A stretch of DNA of 36,717 nt from Tannerellaceae bacterium (GTDB lineage Bacteria > Bacteroidota > Bacteroidia > Bacteroidales > Tannerellaceae), in assembly GCA_031269535.1 (NCBI GenBank), contig JAISZA010000038.1, positions 1-36,717 of the forward strand, in the 5' to 3' direction. This document shows, piece by piece, positions 18,048 to 25,102 of the stretch. The number at the start of each line of letters is the position of its first letter. Positions within the stretch are counted from its first letter, which is position 1. The translations under genes and the position numbers were made by a program. The notes under the pieces are model-generated. The model saw only the letters and a list, made by a program, of their open reading frames with translations. It had not been told where the DNA came from and made no database searches.

Positions 18048-19487
18048 TTATTTCTCTACCGCGTTACGGTGTTGATAATTATGATAAAAGCCTACTTCCA
18101 CGTTTTCGAGTACGGCAATGGCGTCGTCTGTCAGCGCAGCCAGCGAGAAGTATTTGGTAAGCAGGTAAGAAGCCACGCCGAATTTATCCAGCCCCATCAG
18201 CCGGGCCGAGAGGCTGGGGGCTATCTCGCCGGGGATACCGGCCTGGTGCAGACCGACGACGCCCTGCTCCTTCTCTCCCGTGCGAACCAGGATGATCTCC
18301 GTCGTGCCTACGCCCCGGTTGGTGAGGTATTGCCCCTTGATCTCCAGTTTATCGCTGGGGATAACCGGGATGCCGCGCCAGAGAACGACGACGGTGCCGA
18401 AGATATTCGTTGTCACGGGCGGTACGCCCCGCCAGGTACACTCGCGCTCGAAGGCAGCGATGGCGCGCGGATGGGCGATAAAGAAGGAAGGATTCTTCCA
18501 CACCAGCGAGAGGAGTTCGTCCAGGTCGTCGGGGGTAGGTGCTCCGTAGCGCGTGCTGATCCGGTAGCCGGGCTCTACGCTGCTGAGCAGTCCGAAATGC
18601 CGGTTGTTGATCAGTTCCCACTCCTGGCGTTCGCGTACGCTTTCGATGCTGAGGCGCATCTGTTGCTCCAGTTGGTTATAGGGATTGTTATACAGATCGG
18701 AGACGCGGGTATGTACGCGCACGACGGTCTGAAGCGTATTCAGCGAGTACTCGCGGGGGTTCTCCTCGTAGTCGATATAGGTTTCGGGGATGATATTGTC
18801 TTCTTCGTGACCGGATACCAGGTCGATGTGTTTTTCTCCGTGCGTATTGACGGTAGCCCGCAGGCGGAGATGTTCGTCCACGGCTTTCTGAAATTCTTCG
18901 CGGAAATTGGGGACTTCTTCGATAATACTTTCTAATTCGGAGCTGCTGATAGTGAAGAACACGCTGGGGGTGACTGCTTTCACCGTTACCGACGAAAGTT
19001 TGTCGGAGAGGATATCCGCCTCGCCGAAGTATTCACCTTCCGACAGCAGGGCGATGCGCAGGTCTTCCCCATGCGGCCCTTTGCTGTAGATTTCTACCTG
19101 TCCGCGGGCTACGATGAAAAACTTCCGGCTGTCTTTCCCTTCCTGTATCAGGTAACCGCCCAGGGCTATTTCTTCTATCTCGAACTTCTTTGCCAGACGA
19201 TTGACGATATCTTTCTCTATATGCGAAAACAAAGGGATGCGGCGGAAAGCTCCCGCGCTGAAAGCAGGCACTCCATCGTAATATTCCACGTCGATACGCT
19301 CGGCTTTTTTGAGCTCCACCTTGGTACGGTTTACGCGATACGTGCCCGAATCCACCTGCACCCAGGGTAATAGTTTGAGTAATAAGCGGGGGGTGATCGA
19401 CCCCATCTGCGGCGGTGTCTTCGTGGTAGTTGCCAACTGACGTGCAGTCGATGTCGTTACGCTGCGTTGCAAATCATTCTTTGCCAT
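18048..19487 (-). CDS. Family 2B encapsulin shell protein with cNMP-binding-like domain
   Basis: This 479-residue protein is a shell-forming HK97-fold protein of encapsulin family 2B. The N-arm carries the family 2 signature PQMGSITPRLLLKLLPWVQV followed by GTYRVNR (about 26-54). Residues ~83-205 form an inserted cyclic-nucleotide-binding-like domain, with GGYLIQEGKDSRKFFIVARG and the cassette FGEADILSDKLSSVTVKA. The HK97 part follows: NTLQTVVRVHTRVSDLYNNP (about 250-269), the E-loop/A-domain region, and the conserved end LVRTGEKEQGVVGLHQAGIP, then LMGLDKFGVASYLLTKYFSL. In the cassette the Arg that normally contacts the cyclic phosphate appears to be Ser. It has no helix-turn-helix, so it is not a Crp regulator despite likely being annotated so. 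It lies 22 bp downstream of tusA and abuts the desulfurase gene, its likely cargo. Confidence 0.93.
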   Translation of the reverse strand: MAKNDLQRSVTTSTARQLATTTKTPPQMGSITPRLLLKLLPWVQVDSGTYRVNRTKVELKKAERIDVEYYDGVPAFSAGAFRRIPLFSHIEKDIVNRLAKKFEIEEIALGGYLIQEGKDSRKFFIVARGQVEIYSKGPHGEDLRIALLSEGEYFGEADILSDKLSSVTVKAVTPSVFFTISSSELESIIEEVPNFREEFQKAVDEHLRLRATVNTHGEKHIDLVSGHEEDNIIPETYIDYEENPREYSLNTLQTVVRVHTRVSDLYNNPYNQLEQQMRLSIESVRERQEWELINNRHFGLLSSVEPGYRISTRYGAPTPDDLDELLSLVWKNPSFFIAHPRAIAAFERECTWRGVPPVTTNIFGTVVVLWRGIPVIPSDKLEIKGQYLTNRGVGTTEIILVRTGEKEQGVVGLHQAGIPGEIAPSLSARLMGLDKFGVASYLLTKYFSLAALTDDAIAVLENVEVGFYHNYQHRNAVEK

Positions 19488-19509
19488 AATTGATGTTATT
19501 AGTTTTTGT

Positions 19510-19734
19510 TTATTTTTGAATGCTCACTCGGTATGTGCTGCCTTCTACCTGCTCTATCCCTGTTACCTGATAGCCCTGTTCCTGCGAAGTGCGGGGAACG
19601 TTTTCGAGCGGTTCGCCTTCGGAGAGCAGCACTTCCAGGATATCTCCCGTTTTCAGTTTAGCCAGTTCTATCTTTGTTTTTACAAATGTCATCGGGCAGT
19701 GTTCTTTTGTTATGTCTAAATGGAATGTCGCCAT
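19510..19734 (-). CDS. TusA-like sulfur carrier protein
   Basis: This 74-residue protein is a small TusA/SirA-family carrier that accepts persulfide sulfur from a cysteine desulfurase and passes it on. It has the family motif HCPMTFVKTKIEL with Cys13 in the CPxP-like site (here CPM), an amphipathic helix, and the second-half segment LKTGDILEVLLSEGEPLENV. The length is typical. It sits between the dsrE-like gene (30 bp gap) and the encapsulin gene (22 bp gap) on the minus strand. The context suggests that it takes sulfur from the encapsulated desulfurase. Whether it can pass shell pores, or only works with the enzyme before assembly, is not known. Confidence 0.9.
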   Translation of the reverse strand: MATFHLDITKEHCPMTFVKTKIELAKLKTGDILEVLLSEGEPLENVPRTSQEQGYQVTGIEQVEGSTYRVSIQK

Positions 19735-19764
19735 GAGATTACCTATATATATAATGTATATGAT

Positions 19765-20238
19765 TCAGATAAACAAGGTCTGTCCCCCGTCGGCTATCTT
19801 CAGGAAGGAGGCGACTCCCAGTACGTCTTTCACTTCGGGTATGAAATCCTCCTTCGTCAGTCCGAGGATGTGCATCGCCATTTCGCAGGCATAGAAATTC
19901 ACACTCAGCGCTTTGGCGGCTTCGAGTAATTCTTCGGGGGTAGCCACATTGTTCCTGCGCATCAGGCTACGGAAGATGGAAGCGCTGGCGCCCCAGAAGT
20001 TCAGGCGGCTCACGGGGGCCGCTTTCAGTCCTCCCATGAAGAATCCGAAGAGTTTCGTCAGGGCTGTACCGCCCACGAAGCTGCGGCCTTGCTTTTTCTT
20101 GATTGCATCCAGTCCCCAGAAGGTGAAGAACAGGTTTACTTCATATCCTACGGCCGCCGCTCCGGTGGCCAGTGTAAACACAGCGGTCAGTTTATCAAAA
20201 TCACCGCTGAAACTGATAATCGACAATTTGTTTGCCAT
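19765..20238 (-). CDS. DsrE/DsrF-like (DrsE_2) sulfur-transfer protein
   Basis: This 157-residue protein belongs to the DsrE superfamily, probably the DrsE_2 branch often found beside TusA and rhodaneses. It starts with the Rossmann-like strand KLSIISFSGDFDKL, has the FTFWGLDAIKK segment typical of this branch, and places its conserved cysteine in VNFYACEMAMHILGL (Cys118), the residue expected to carry persulfide. A hydrophobic run (FGFFMGG) after residue 63 may help membrane or partner contact. It is 9 bp downstream of cysK and 30 bp upstream of tusA. DsrE-type proteins exchange sulfur with TusA in sulfur-oxidation systems, so a relay is plausible here. The direction of transfer is not known. 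Confidence 0.87.
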   Translation of the reverse strand: MANKLSIISFSGDFDKLTAVFTLATGAAAVGYEVNLFFTFWGLDAIKKKQGRSFVGGTALTKLFGFFMGGLKAAPVSRLNFWGASASIFRSLMRRNNVATPEELLEAAKALSVNFYACEMAMHILGLTKEDFIPEVKDVLGVASFLKIADGGQTLFI

Positions 20239-20247
20239 ACATTTATT

Positions 20248-21186
20248 TTATTCGGGTTGATTAAACAATATAGTAGATAAATATCTTTCGCCTGTATCAG
20301 GCAGAACGACGACGATTTTCTTCCCTCTGTTCTCCGGCCTCCGGGCCATCTGGATAGCGGCATAGACGGCAGCTCCCGACGAGATACCGACCAGCAGTCC
20401 TTCCGTGAGCGCCAGTTGTCGTCCGACTTCGATTGCTTCCTCGTTTTTCACCTTGAATATTTCGTCAACGAATCTGGGGTTGTAGGTATCGGGCACGAAT
20501 CCGGCGCCGATGCCCTGTATCTTATGCGGCCCCGACCGTCCTCCCGATAATACCGGCGAATCGGCCGGTTCGACGGCTATGATTTTCACGGCGGGATTGA
20601 AGCGTTTCAATACCTCCCCTACTCCTGATATCGTACCTCCCGTCCCCACGCCGGATACGACGATATCCGCTTTGCCGTCGGTATCGCGCCATATTTCCAG
20701 TGCCGTTGTCTGCCGGTGTATAGCGGGATTGGCCGGGTTTTTAAATTGCTGCAGGATGACGGAGTTCGGCAGGCTTGCGTGTAGCTCTTCGGCTTTTCGT
20801 ATGGCTCCGCCCATTCCTTCGAAGCCAGGGGTGAGTTCCAGCTGTGCGCCGAGCGCTTTCAGCAAGGTCCGGCGTTCGAGGCTCATGGTGTCGGGCATGG
20901 TCAGGATGATGCGATATCCCTTCGAGGCAGCCACTAAGGCGATAGCGATTCCCGTATTACCGCTCGTAGGTTCTATAATTACGCTGTTTTTGTTTAACAG
21001 CCCTTTCTTCTCGGCATCTTCAATCAGAGACAGGCCGATGCGGTCTTTCACGCTCCGTCCGGGATTGAAATACTCCAATTTACCAATCAGCCGCGCATGG
21101 AGTTTGTATTTCTCCTCTATGCTTGTCAGCTCAAGAAGAGGCGTATTGCCGATTAGCTCTGTAATATTCTTTGCTATTTTCGCCAT
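20248..21186 (-). CDS. cysK: Cysteine synthase (O-acetylserine sulfhydrylase)
   Basis: This 312-residue PLP enzyme forms L-cysteine from O-acetylserine and sulfide. It shows the PLP lysine Lys47 in [15 protein letters not shown], the substrate loop [10 protein letters not shown] (about 74-83), the phosphate-binding glycine-rich loop [19 protein letters not shown], and the C-terminal [10 protein letters not shown]. The length is normal for CysK. It is the first gene of the operon, 9 bp ahead of the dsrE-like gene. Its position suggests either that it supplies cysteine to the encapsulated desulfurase or that it re-fixes sulfide released from stored sulfur. It could also be the general cell CysK; whether another copy exists cannot be seen here. 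Confidence 0.95.
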   Translation of the reverse strand: MAKIAKNITELIGNTPLLELTSIEEKYKLHARLIGKLEYFNPGRSVKDRIGLSLIEDAEKKGLLNKNSVIIEPTSGNTGIAIALVAASKGYRIILTMPDTMSLERRTLLKALGAQLELTPGFEGMGGAIRKAEELHASLPNSVILQQFKNPANPAIHRQTTALEIWRDTDGKADIVVSGVGTGGTISGVGEVLKRFNPAVKIIAVEPADSPVLSGGRSGPHKIQGIGAGFVPDTYNPRFVDEIFKVKNEEAIEVGRQLALTEGLLVGISSGAAVYAAIQMARRPENRGKKIVVVLPDTGERYLSTILFNQPE

Positions 21187-21249
21187 ATAATATAGGTGTT
21201 AGAGATTAGTGTGATTACTTAATACTTAAATTTTCCGTTAGTTCCCAGG

Positions 21250-21257
21250 CAAAGGTA
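21250..21257 (-). promoter_or_regulatory. Putative -7 box of the cysK-encapsulin-sufS operon
   Basis: The minus strand reads TACCTTTG, an exact match to TAnnTTTG, about 63 nt upstream of the cysK start. A T-rich TTTA sits about 19 nt further upstream as a weak -33 element, at the edge of the palindrome at 21280-21297. Confidence 0.55.
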
Positions 21258-21279
21258 GAGGATATGCAAATAGCAGTAA

Positions 21280-21297
21280 ATACCACAGTTGTGGTAT
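21280..21297. promoter_or_regulatory. Perfect 18-bp palindrome, candidate operator
   Basis: ATACCACA and TGTGGTAT form perfect 8-bp inverted arms around GT. The site begins about 22 bp upstream of the putative -7 box of the cysK operon, so it touches the -33 region. The ATA...TAT ends recall sites of Rrf2-family regulators (IscR, CymR), which often control cysteine and sulfur genes. That link is inference only; no regulator gene is next to the operon. Confidence 0.5.
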
Positions 21298-21390
21298 ATT
21301 TTGAAAACTCCCGGATTTTCCCTACAGATAAAAATAAAACAAGCCGGAACGGACCAGGCATACCCCCGTCCGCCTCATCCTGACAGAGAA

Positions 21391-21439
21391 AAGGGCTGAA
21401 AGCCCGGTATATTCCAGCCCAGTGGCAACGCCCTGGGCA
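21391..21439. repeat. Small double-hairpin repeat
   Basis: GGGCTGAAAGCCC (21393-21405) is followed by a second hairpin-forming run, GCCCAGTGGCAACGCCCTGGGC minus its centre (arms at 21417-21422 and 21433-21438). The pair resembles a dispersed intergenic element found in many genomes, where similar runs are spuriously read as protein. No gene is associated. Confidence 0.45.
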
Positions 21440-21482
21440 GCCTAATGATGTCCGCAGATAATATCCGGCAGGGTAATTGGCG

Positions 21483-21776
21483 GAGTGAGCAGCTGATGGA
21501 GGTAAAACAACTGAGGCGGAGCCGGAGTGAGCAGCTGATGGAGGTAAAATTACTGATTCCGGCCAAGTGTGAGGTGTAGATTGGCCTAAAACAACTGAAA
21601 AACCTCAAGAGTGAGCATAAGATTGGCTCAAAACGACTGAAAAGCTTCAGGAGTGAGCATAAGATTGGCTCAAAACGACTGAAAAGCCTCAAGAGTGAGG
21701 TGTATCATGCTTCAAAACGACTGAAAAGCCTCAGGAGTGAGGTATATCATGCTTCAAAACGACTGAAAAGCCTCTT
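21483..21776. repeat. Seven-copy 42-bp tandem repeat array
   Basis: Units begin at about 21483, 21525, 21567, 21609, 21651, 21693 and 21735, always 42 bp apart. The later units share GAGTGAGCATAAGATTGGCT followed by CAAAACGACTGAAAAGCCTC with few changes. The first three have diverged and fall into a related subgroup (GAGTGAGCAGCTGATGGAGG). As 42 is a multiple of three, both strands stay open and give false repetitive ORFs. There are no spacers, so it is not a CRISPR array. Confidence 0.9.
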
Positions 21777-21796
21777 GCTCTACTTCCTGCGAGGCG

Positions 21797-21844
21797 AAAA
21801 AAAGGCCGGCAACCTTTATCTATTTGTCATGCAGGCTGCCGGCC
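21797..21844 (-). terminator. Orphan intrinsic terminator on the minus strand
   Basis: On the minus strand an 11-bp stem GGCCGGCAGCC / GGTTGCCGGCC (one G-U pair) with a 19-base loop is followed by seven T residues (21797-21803). No minus-strand gene ends nearby: upstream on this strand there are only repeats and the plus-strand menB. The stem closely resembles the terminator after tsf at 33801-33835. Confidence 0.6.
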
Positions 21845-21865
21845 GTAGATTCAATGGATTTCCGT

Positions 21866-21937
21866 CGTCATTGCGAGGTACGAAGCAATCCAGGGGGCCC
21901 GGTCTGGATTGCTTCACCCTCCGGGCTCGCAATGACG
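21866..21937. repeat. Nested palindromic element, copy A
   Basis: The outer arms CGTCATTGCGAG / CTCGCAATGACG (21866-21877, 21926-21937) and the inner arms GAAGCAATCCAG / CTGGATTGCTTC (21882-21893, 21904-21915) are perfect 12-bp inverted repeats. This 72-bp core is a known kind of dispersed bacterial intergenic palindrome, often mistranslated as SLRGTKQS/RNDG peptides. It has no transposase. Confidence 0.9.
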
Positions 21938-21970
21938 GCCCGTCATGTCGCAGATTCAATGGATTTCCGT

Positions 21971-22042
21971 CGTCATTGCGAGGTACGAAGCAATCCAGGG
22001 GGCTCGGTCTGGATTGCTTCACCCTCCGGGCTCGCAATGACG
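21971..22042. repeat. Nested palindromic element, copy B
   Basis: A near-identical direct duplicate of copy A, exactly 105 bp downstream, including the flanking sequence ATTCAATGGATTTCCGTCGT. Outer arms lie at 21971-21982 and 22031-22042. Only one or two positions differ from copy A in the core (for example in the loop), which points to a recent tandem duplication. Confidence 0.9.
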
Positions 22043-22049
22043 GTCCGTA

Positions 22050-22166
22050 ATGACGATGCGACCATTTGAATTGAAAATCGACGTAGTCAAATGCACTCAT
22101 CCAGACCGGGCACCCTGGATTGCTTCGTACCTCGCAATGACGATGCGACCATTTGAATTGCACCCG
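22050..22166. repeat. Nested palindromic element, partial inverted copy C with flank
   Basis: 22115-22142 is the exact reverse complement of the 28-bp left half of copy A (21866-21893). The flanking unit GATGCGACCATTTGAATTG occurs twice here, at about 22055-22073 and 22142-22160. The run from 22054 to 22094 reappears identically but inverted at about 31776-31816. This is a composite of the same family, not a gene. Confidence 0.8.
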
Positions 22167-22203
22167 TGATTGGAGATTAGTTCTGTTAAAGCAGAAATAA
22201 ATC

Positions 22204-22211
22204 GTACATTT
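22204..22211 (+). promoter_or_regulatory. Putative -7 box of the men genes
   Basis: TACATTTG matches TAnnTTTG and lies 27 nt upstream of the menB ATG, which places the transcript start just after the repeat cluster. No clear -33 element was found at the usual distance. Confidence 0.5.
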
Positions 22212-22238
22212 GCAGCCGGATAATAAAATACAAACCCT

Positions 22239-23060
22239 ATGACACACAGAGAATGGACTACGATTAAGGTGTATGAAGACATCTTATTCGACTTCTACAA
22301 CGGGATAGCCCGTATCACGATCAACCGTCCCCGCTACCGGAACGCCTTTACCCCCGTCACCACCGGAGAGATGAGCGACGCCCTGCGTATCTGCCGCGAA
22401 AAGGCAGAGATATGCGTCGTCGTTATCACCGGAGCCGGCGACAAGGCTTTTTGCTCCGGCGGCGACCAGAACGTCAAAGGCAGGGGGGGATACATCGGCC
22501 CCGACGGCGTACCCCGCCTCAGTGTACTCGACGTACAGAAACAAATACGTTCCCTCCCCAAGCCCGTTATCGCCATGGTGAATGGATATGCCATCGGAGG
22601 TGGGCATGTGCTGCACGTCGTATGCGACCTCTCTATCGCTTCCGAAAATGCGGTGTTCGGACAAACCGGCCCGCGTGTGGGTAGCTTCGATGCAGGTTTC
22701 GGCTCCTCTTACCTGGCACGTATCGTCGGACAGAAAAAAGCGCGTGAGATATGGTTCCTTTGCCGGCCATACGACGCAGGCGAAGCCCTCGCCATGGGAT
22801 TGGTAAACAAGGTTGTTCCCCTCACTAAGCTGGAAGACGAAGTGGTGGAATGGGCCGAAACCATGATGATGCACAGCCCGCTGGCGCTGCGTATGATCAA
22901 AGCCGGACTGAACGCCGAACTCGACGGGCAGGCCGGTATCCAGGAACTGGCCGGCGACGCTACCCTCCTCTATTACCTCACCGACGAAGCACAGGAAGGC
23001 AAACAGGCTTTCCTCGAAAAACGCAAACCTGACTTCCGGCAGTTCCCTAAATTCCCATGA
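22239..23060 (+). CDS. menB: 1,4-dihydroxy-2-naphthoyl-CoA synthase
   Basis: This 273-residue crotonase-fold enzyme closes the second ring in menaquinone synthesis by cyclising o-succinylbenzoyl-CoA. MenB-specific features are visible: [18 protein letters not shown], the oxyanion-hole run [39 protein letters not shown] with its conserved Asp, and the C-terminal [20 protein letters not shown] with the conserved Tyr. The length is normal. Its stop overlaps the next gene's start by ATGA (23057-23060), so it is translationally coupled to the MenC-MenE fusion. The usual upstream partners menF and menD are not in the window; the region before the gene is repeats. Confidence 0.96.
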   Translation: MTHREWTTIKVYEDILFDFYNGIARITINRPRYRNAFTPVTTGEMSDALRICREKAEICVVVITGAGDKAFCSGGDQNVKGRGGYIGPDGVPRLSVLDVQKQIRSLPKPVIAMVNGYAIGGGHVLHVVCDLSIASENAVFGQTGPRVGSFDAGFGSSYLARIVGQKKAREIWFLCRPYDAGEALAMGLVNKVVPLTKLEDEVVEWAETMMMHSPLALRMIKAGLNAELDGQAGIQELAGDATLLYYLTDEAQEGKQAFLEKRKPDFRQFPKFP

Positions 23061-25102
23061 CCCGGAAACGAATCGGTAAAACAATGGAAACGGATACGTA
23101 TCAGTTGTCTGTTCTCAACTATCAGCTGACGTTCCGGCGTCCGGCCGGTACCTCGCGCGGTGTCTATACCCAGCGGCAGGTATGGTACGTCTTGCTTCGC
23201 TCTCCGGAACATCCTGAGAGGCTGGGAATCGGAGAATGTGCTCCCCTGCCCGACTTGAGCTGCGACGCCCTGCCCGGCTACGAAGAGCGCCTCACCCGTA
23301 TTTGCCGGAAGATAGAAGAGAGCGGCTACCTCGATACCGCGAAGCTCCGCCCCTACCCTTCCATCCTATTCGGATTAGAAACGGCTTTCCTGCATTTCAG
23401 GGCCGGCAGTTTCAGCTTCTGGGATACTCCTTTCGCACGCGGAAAGCAAGGTATCCCCATCAACGGACTGATCTGGATGGGCAGCTATCAGGATATGCTT
23501 AAACAGGTGGAAGACAAACTAAAGGCCGGCTTCCGCTGCATCAAACTGAAGATAGGAGCCATCGGCTTCGACGAAGAACTGGCTCTGATTCGTCATATAC
23601 GGAACCACTTTTCCGCCGGAGAAATCGAGCTGAGGGTAGATGCCAACGGGGCCTTCGCCCCTACAGAAGCCATGGAGAAACTCAAACGGCTGGCCGAACT
23701 AAACATCCATTCCATCGAACAACCTATCCGGGCCGGACAATGGGAAGAGATGGCCGGCCTGGCCGCTCACTCACCTATACCCATCGCTTTGGACGAAGAA
23801 CTGATAGGCCTCAATTACCCGGAAGAGAAACAAAAAATGTTAGACGCTATCCGCCCGCAATACATCATACTGAAACCCTCCCTGCACGGCGGCATCAGCG
23901 GATGCACGGAATGGATAAGGGAAGCCGGGAAAAGACAGACAGGCTGGTGGCTTACCTCCGCTCTGGAATCGAATATCGGCCTGAACGCCATTGCACAATG
24001 GTGCGCCACCCTCGGCAATCCCCTGCCTCAGGGCCTGGGAACGGGGGAAATCTACAAACAGACTTCAGCCTTCACAGCCCAGCCTCCGGGAAAAAAAGCC
24101 GGTACTCTCTACCCGCCCTTCAAAAGACCGGAGGGAGAGGAAGCAAGCTTATGGGACGAACTGACAAATCTCCGGACTTCCGGCTCTACCGGCAAACCGA
24201 AAGTATTCAGAGTGAAAGCGGAGCAAATGATCCGGAGCGCACACCTTACCTGCGACTTCCTCGGACTGAAGAAGGGAGACCGGGCGCTGCTCTGTATGCC
24301 GCTGCAATATATCGGGGCCAGAATGATGGTGGTGCGTACGTTAGTAGCAGGGCTTAACCTGATGGTACGCGAACCTTCCGGTCATCCGTTGGCCGGGGCT
24401 GAGACGCCCCCCCGATTCGCGGCCATGCTCCCCCTTCAGGTGTATAACTCCCTGCAGATACCCATCGAAAAAGAACGTCTGATGCAGATAGAAATCCTGA
24501 TAATCGGCGGAGGAGCTATCGACCCGGAGCTGGAACAAGAACTCCGCGACTTCCCGAATGTCGTCTATTCGACGTATGGCATGACGGAAACACTCTCGCA
24601 CATTGCTTTGCGACGCCTGAACGGCCCCGGGGCATCTGCTTACTACACGCCCTTCCCCTCCATCCGGTTATCACTCACGGAAGGCGGCACCTTAGTCATC
24701 GACGCAGATTTTATCCCCGGCGCTCCCCTTGTCACCAACGACTTAGCCGAATTACTCCCCGATGGCCGCTTTCGTGTGCTGGGGCGGAAAGACAATTGCA
24801 TCAACAGCGGTGGTATCAAACTACAGATAGAGCAGCTGGAAGAAAAACTACGCCCTTTGATTCCGGTTCCCTTCGCCGTCACCTCCATAGCCGATGCCCG
24901 CTTAGGCGAAGCCGTCGTATTACTCGTGGAAAAGGGCGTCCGTATAGATAAACTGAAGGATGAGATATCTTCTGTATTAACTGCATACGAACGCCCCGGA
25001 TATATTTTCGAAGTAAAGTCGATCCCGCTCGCCGGAAATGGGAAAACCGACCGTGCCGCCTGCCGGGAACTTACCAGAAATAGGCGTAGAACAGCGCTGT
25101 GA
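23057..25102 (+). CDS. MenC-MenE fusion: o-succinylbenzoate synthase / o-succinylbenzoate-CoA ligase
   Basis: This 681-residue single frame carries two consecutive menaquinone steps. Residues ~10-345 are MenC (enolase superfamily): KLKIG (Lys163/Lys165), VDANGA (Asp195), IEQP (Glu221), LDEEL (Asp246) and ILKPS (Lys273) provide the catalytic lysines and Mg2+ ligands. Residues ~365-675 are a short MenE of the adenylating family: P-loop TSGSTGKPK (374-382), YGMTET (507-512), LGRKDN (Asp579), SGGIKL (Lys588) and the C-terminal GNGKTDR (Lys663). MenE lacks much of the usual N-terminal subdomain, as do other Bacteroidetes MenE proteins. The ~20-residue joint (about 345-365) is Lys/Pro/Gly-rich. In most relatives the two are separate genes. 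Its last 32 bp overlap the convergent symporter gene. A frameshift-created artefact is unlikely, as both halves are intact. Confidence 0.93.
   Translation: MTRKRIGKTMETDTYQLSVLNYQLTFRRPAGTSRGVYTQRQVWYVLLRSPEHPERLGIGECAPLPDLSCDALPGYEERLTRICRKIEESGYLDTAKLRPYPSILFGLETAFLHFRAGSFSFWDTPFARGKQGIPINGLIWMGSYQDMLKQVEDKLKAGFRCIKLKIGAIGFDEELALIRHIRNHFSAGEIELRVDANGAFAPTEAMEKLKRLAELNIHSIEQPIRAGQWEEMAGLAAHSPIPIALDEELIGLNYPEEKQKMLDAIRPQYIILKPSLHGGISGCTEWIREAGKRQTGWWLTSALESNIGLNAIAQWCATLGNPLPQGLGTGEIYKQTSAFTAQPPGKKAGTLYPPFKRPEGEEASLWDELTNLRTSGSTGKPKVFRVKAEQMIRSAHLTCDFLGLKKGDRALLCMPLQYIGARMMVVRTLVAGLNLMVREPSGHPLAGAETPPRFAAMLPLQVYNSLQIPIEKERLMQIEILIIGGGAIDPELEQELRDFPNVVYSTYGMTETLSHIALRRLNGPGASAYYTPFPSIRLSLTEGGTLVIDADFIPGAPLVTNDLAELLPDGRFRVLGRKDNCINSGGIKLQIEQLEEKLRPLIPVPFAVTSIADARLGEAVVLLVEKGVRIDKLKDEISSVLTAYERPGYIFEVKSIPLAGNGKTDRAACRELTRNRRRTAL

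Noticed and set aside
17148..18935. A 595-residue open frame on the plus strand, antisense to the desulfurase and encapsulin genes
   Set aside because: The translation has no recognisable domain, and both strands of this GC-rich codon pattern stay open easily. The minus-strand genes are clear family members.
18048..19487. Calling the gene a Crp/Fnr transcription regulator because of its cyclic-nucleotide-binding-like domain
   Set aside because: There is no helix-turn-helix. The regions on both sides of the domain carry the family 2 encapsulin signatures (PQMGSITPRLLLKLLPWVQV and GEKEQGVVGLHQAGIP).
21483..21776. CRISPR array
   Set aside because: The units are directly joined at a 42-bp period with no unique spacers, and no cas genes are near.
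21375..22247. Repetitive open frames on both strands (SRFEPILCSL-type and SLRGTKQSR/RNDG-type peptides)
   Set aside because: They arise from the 42-bp array and the nested palindromes, which stay open by chance; such peptides are a familiar false annotation.
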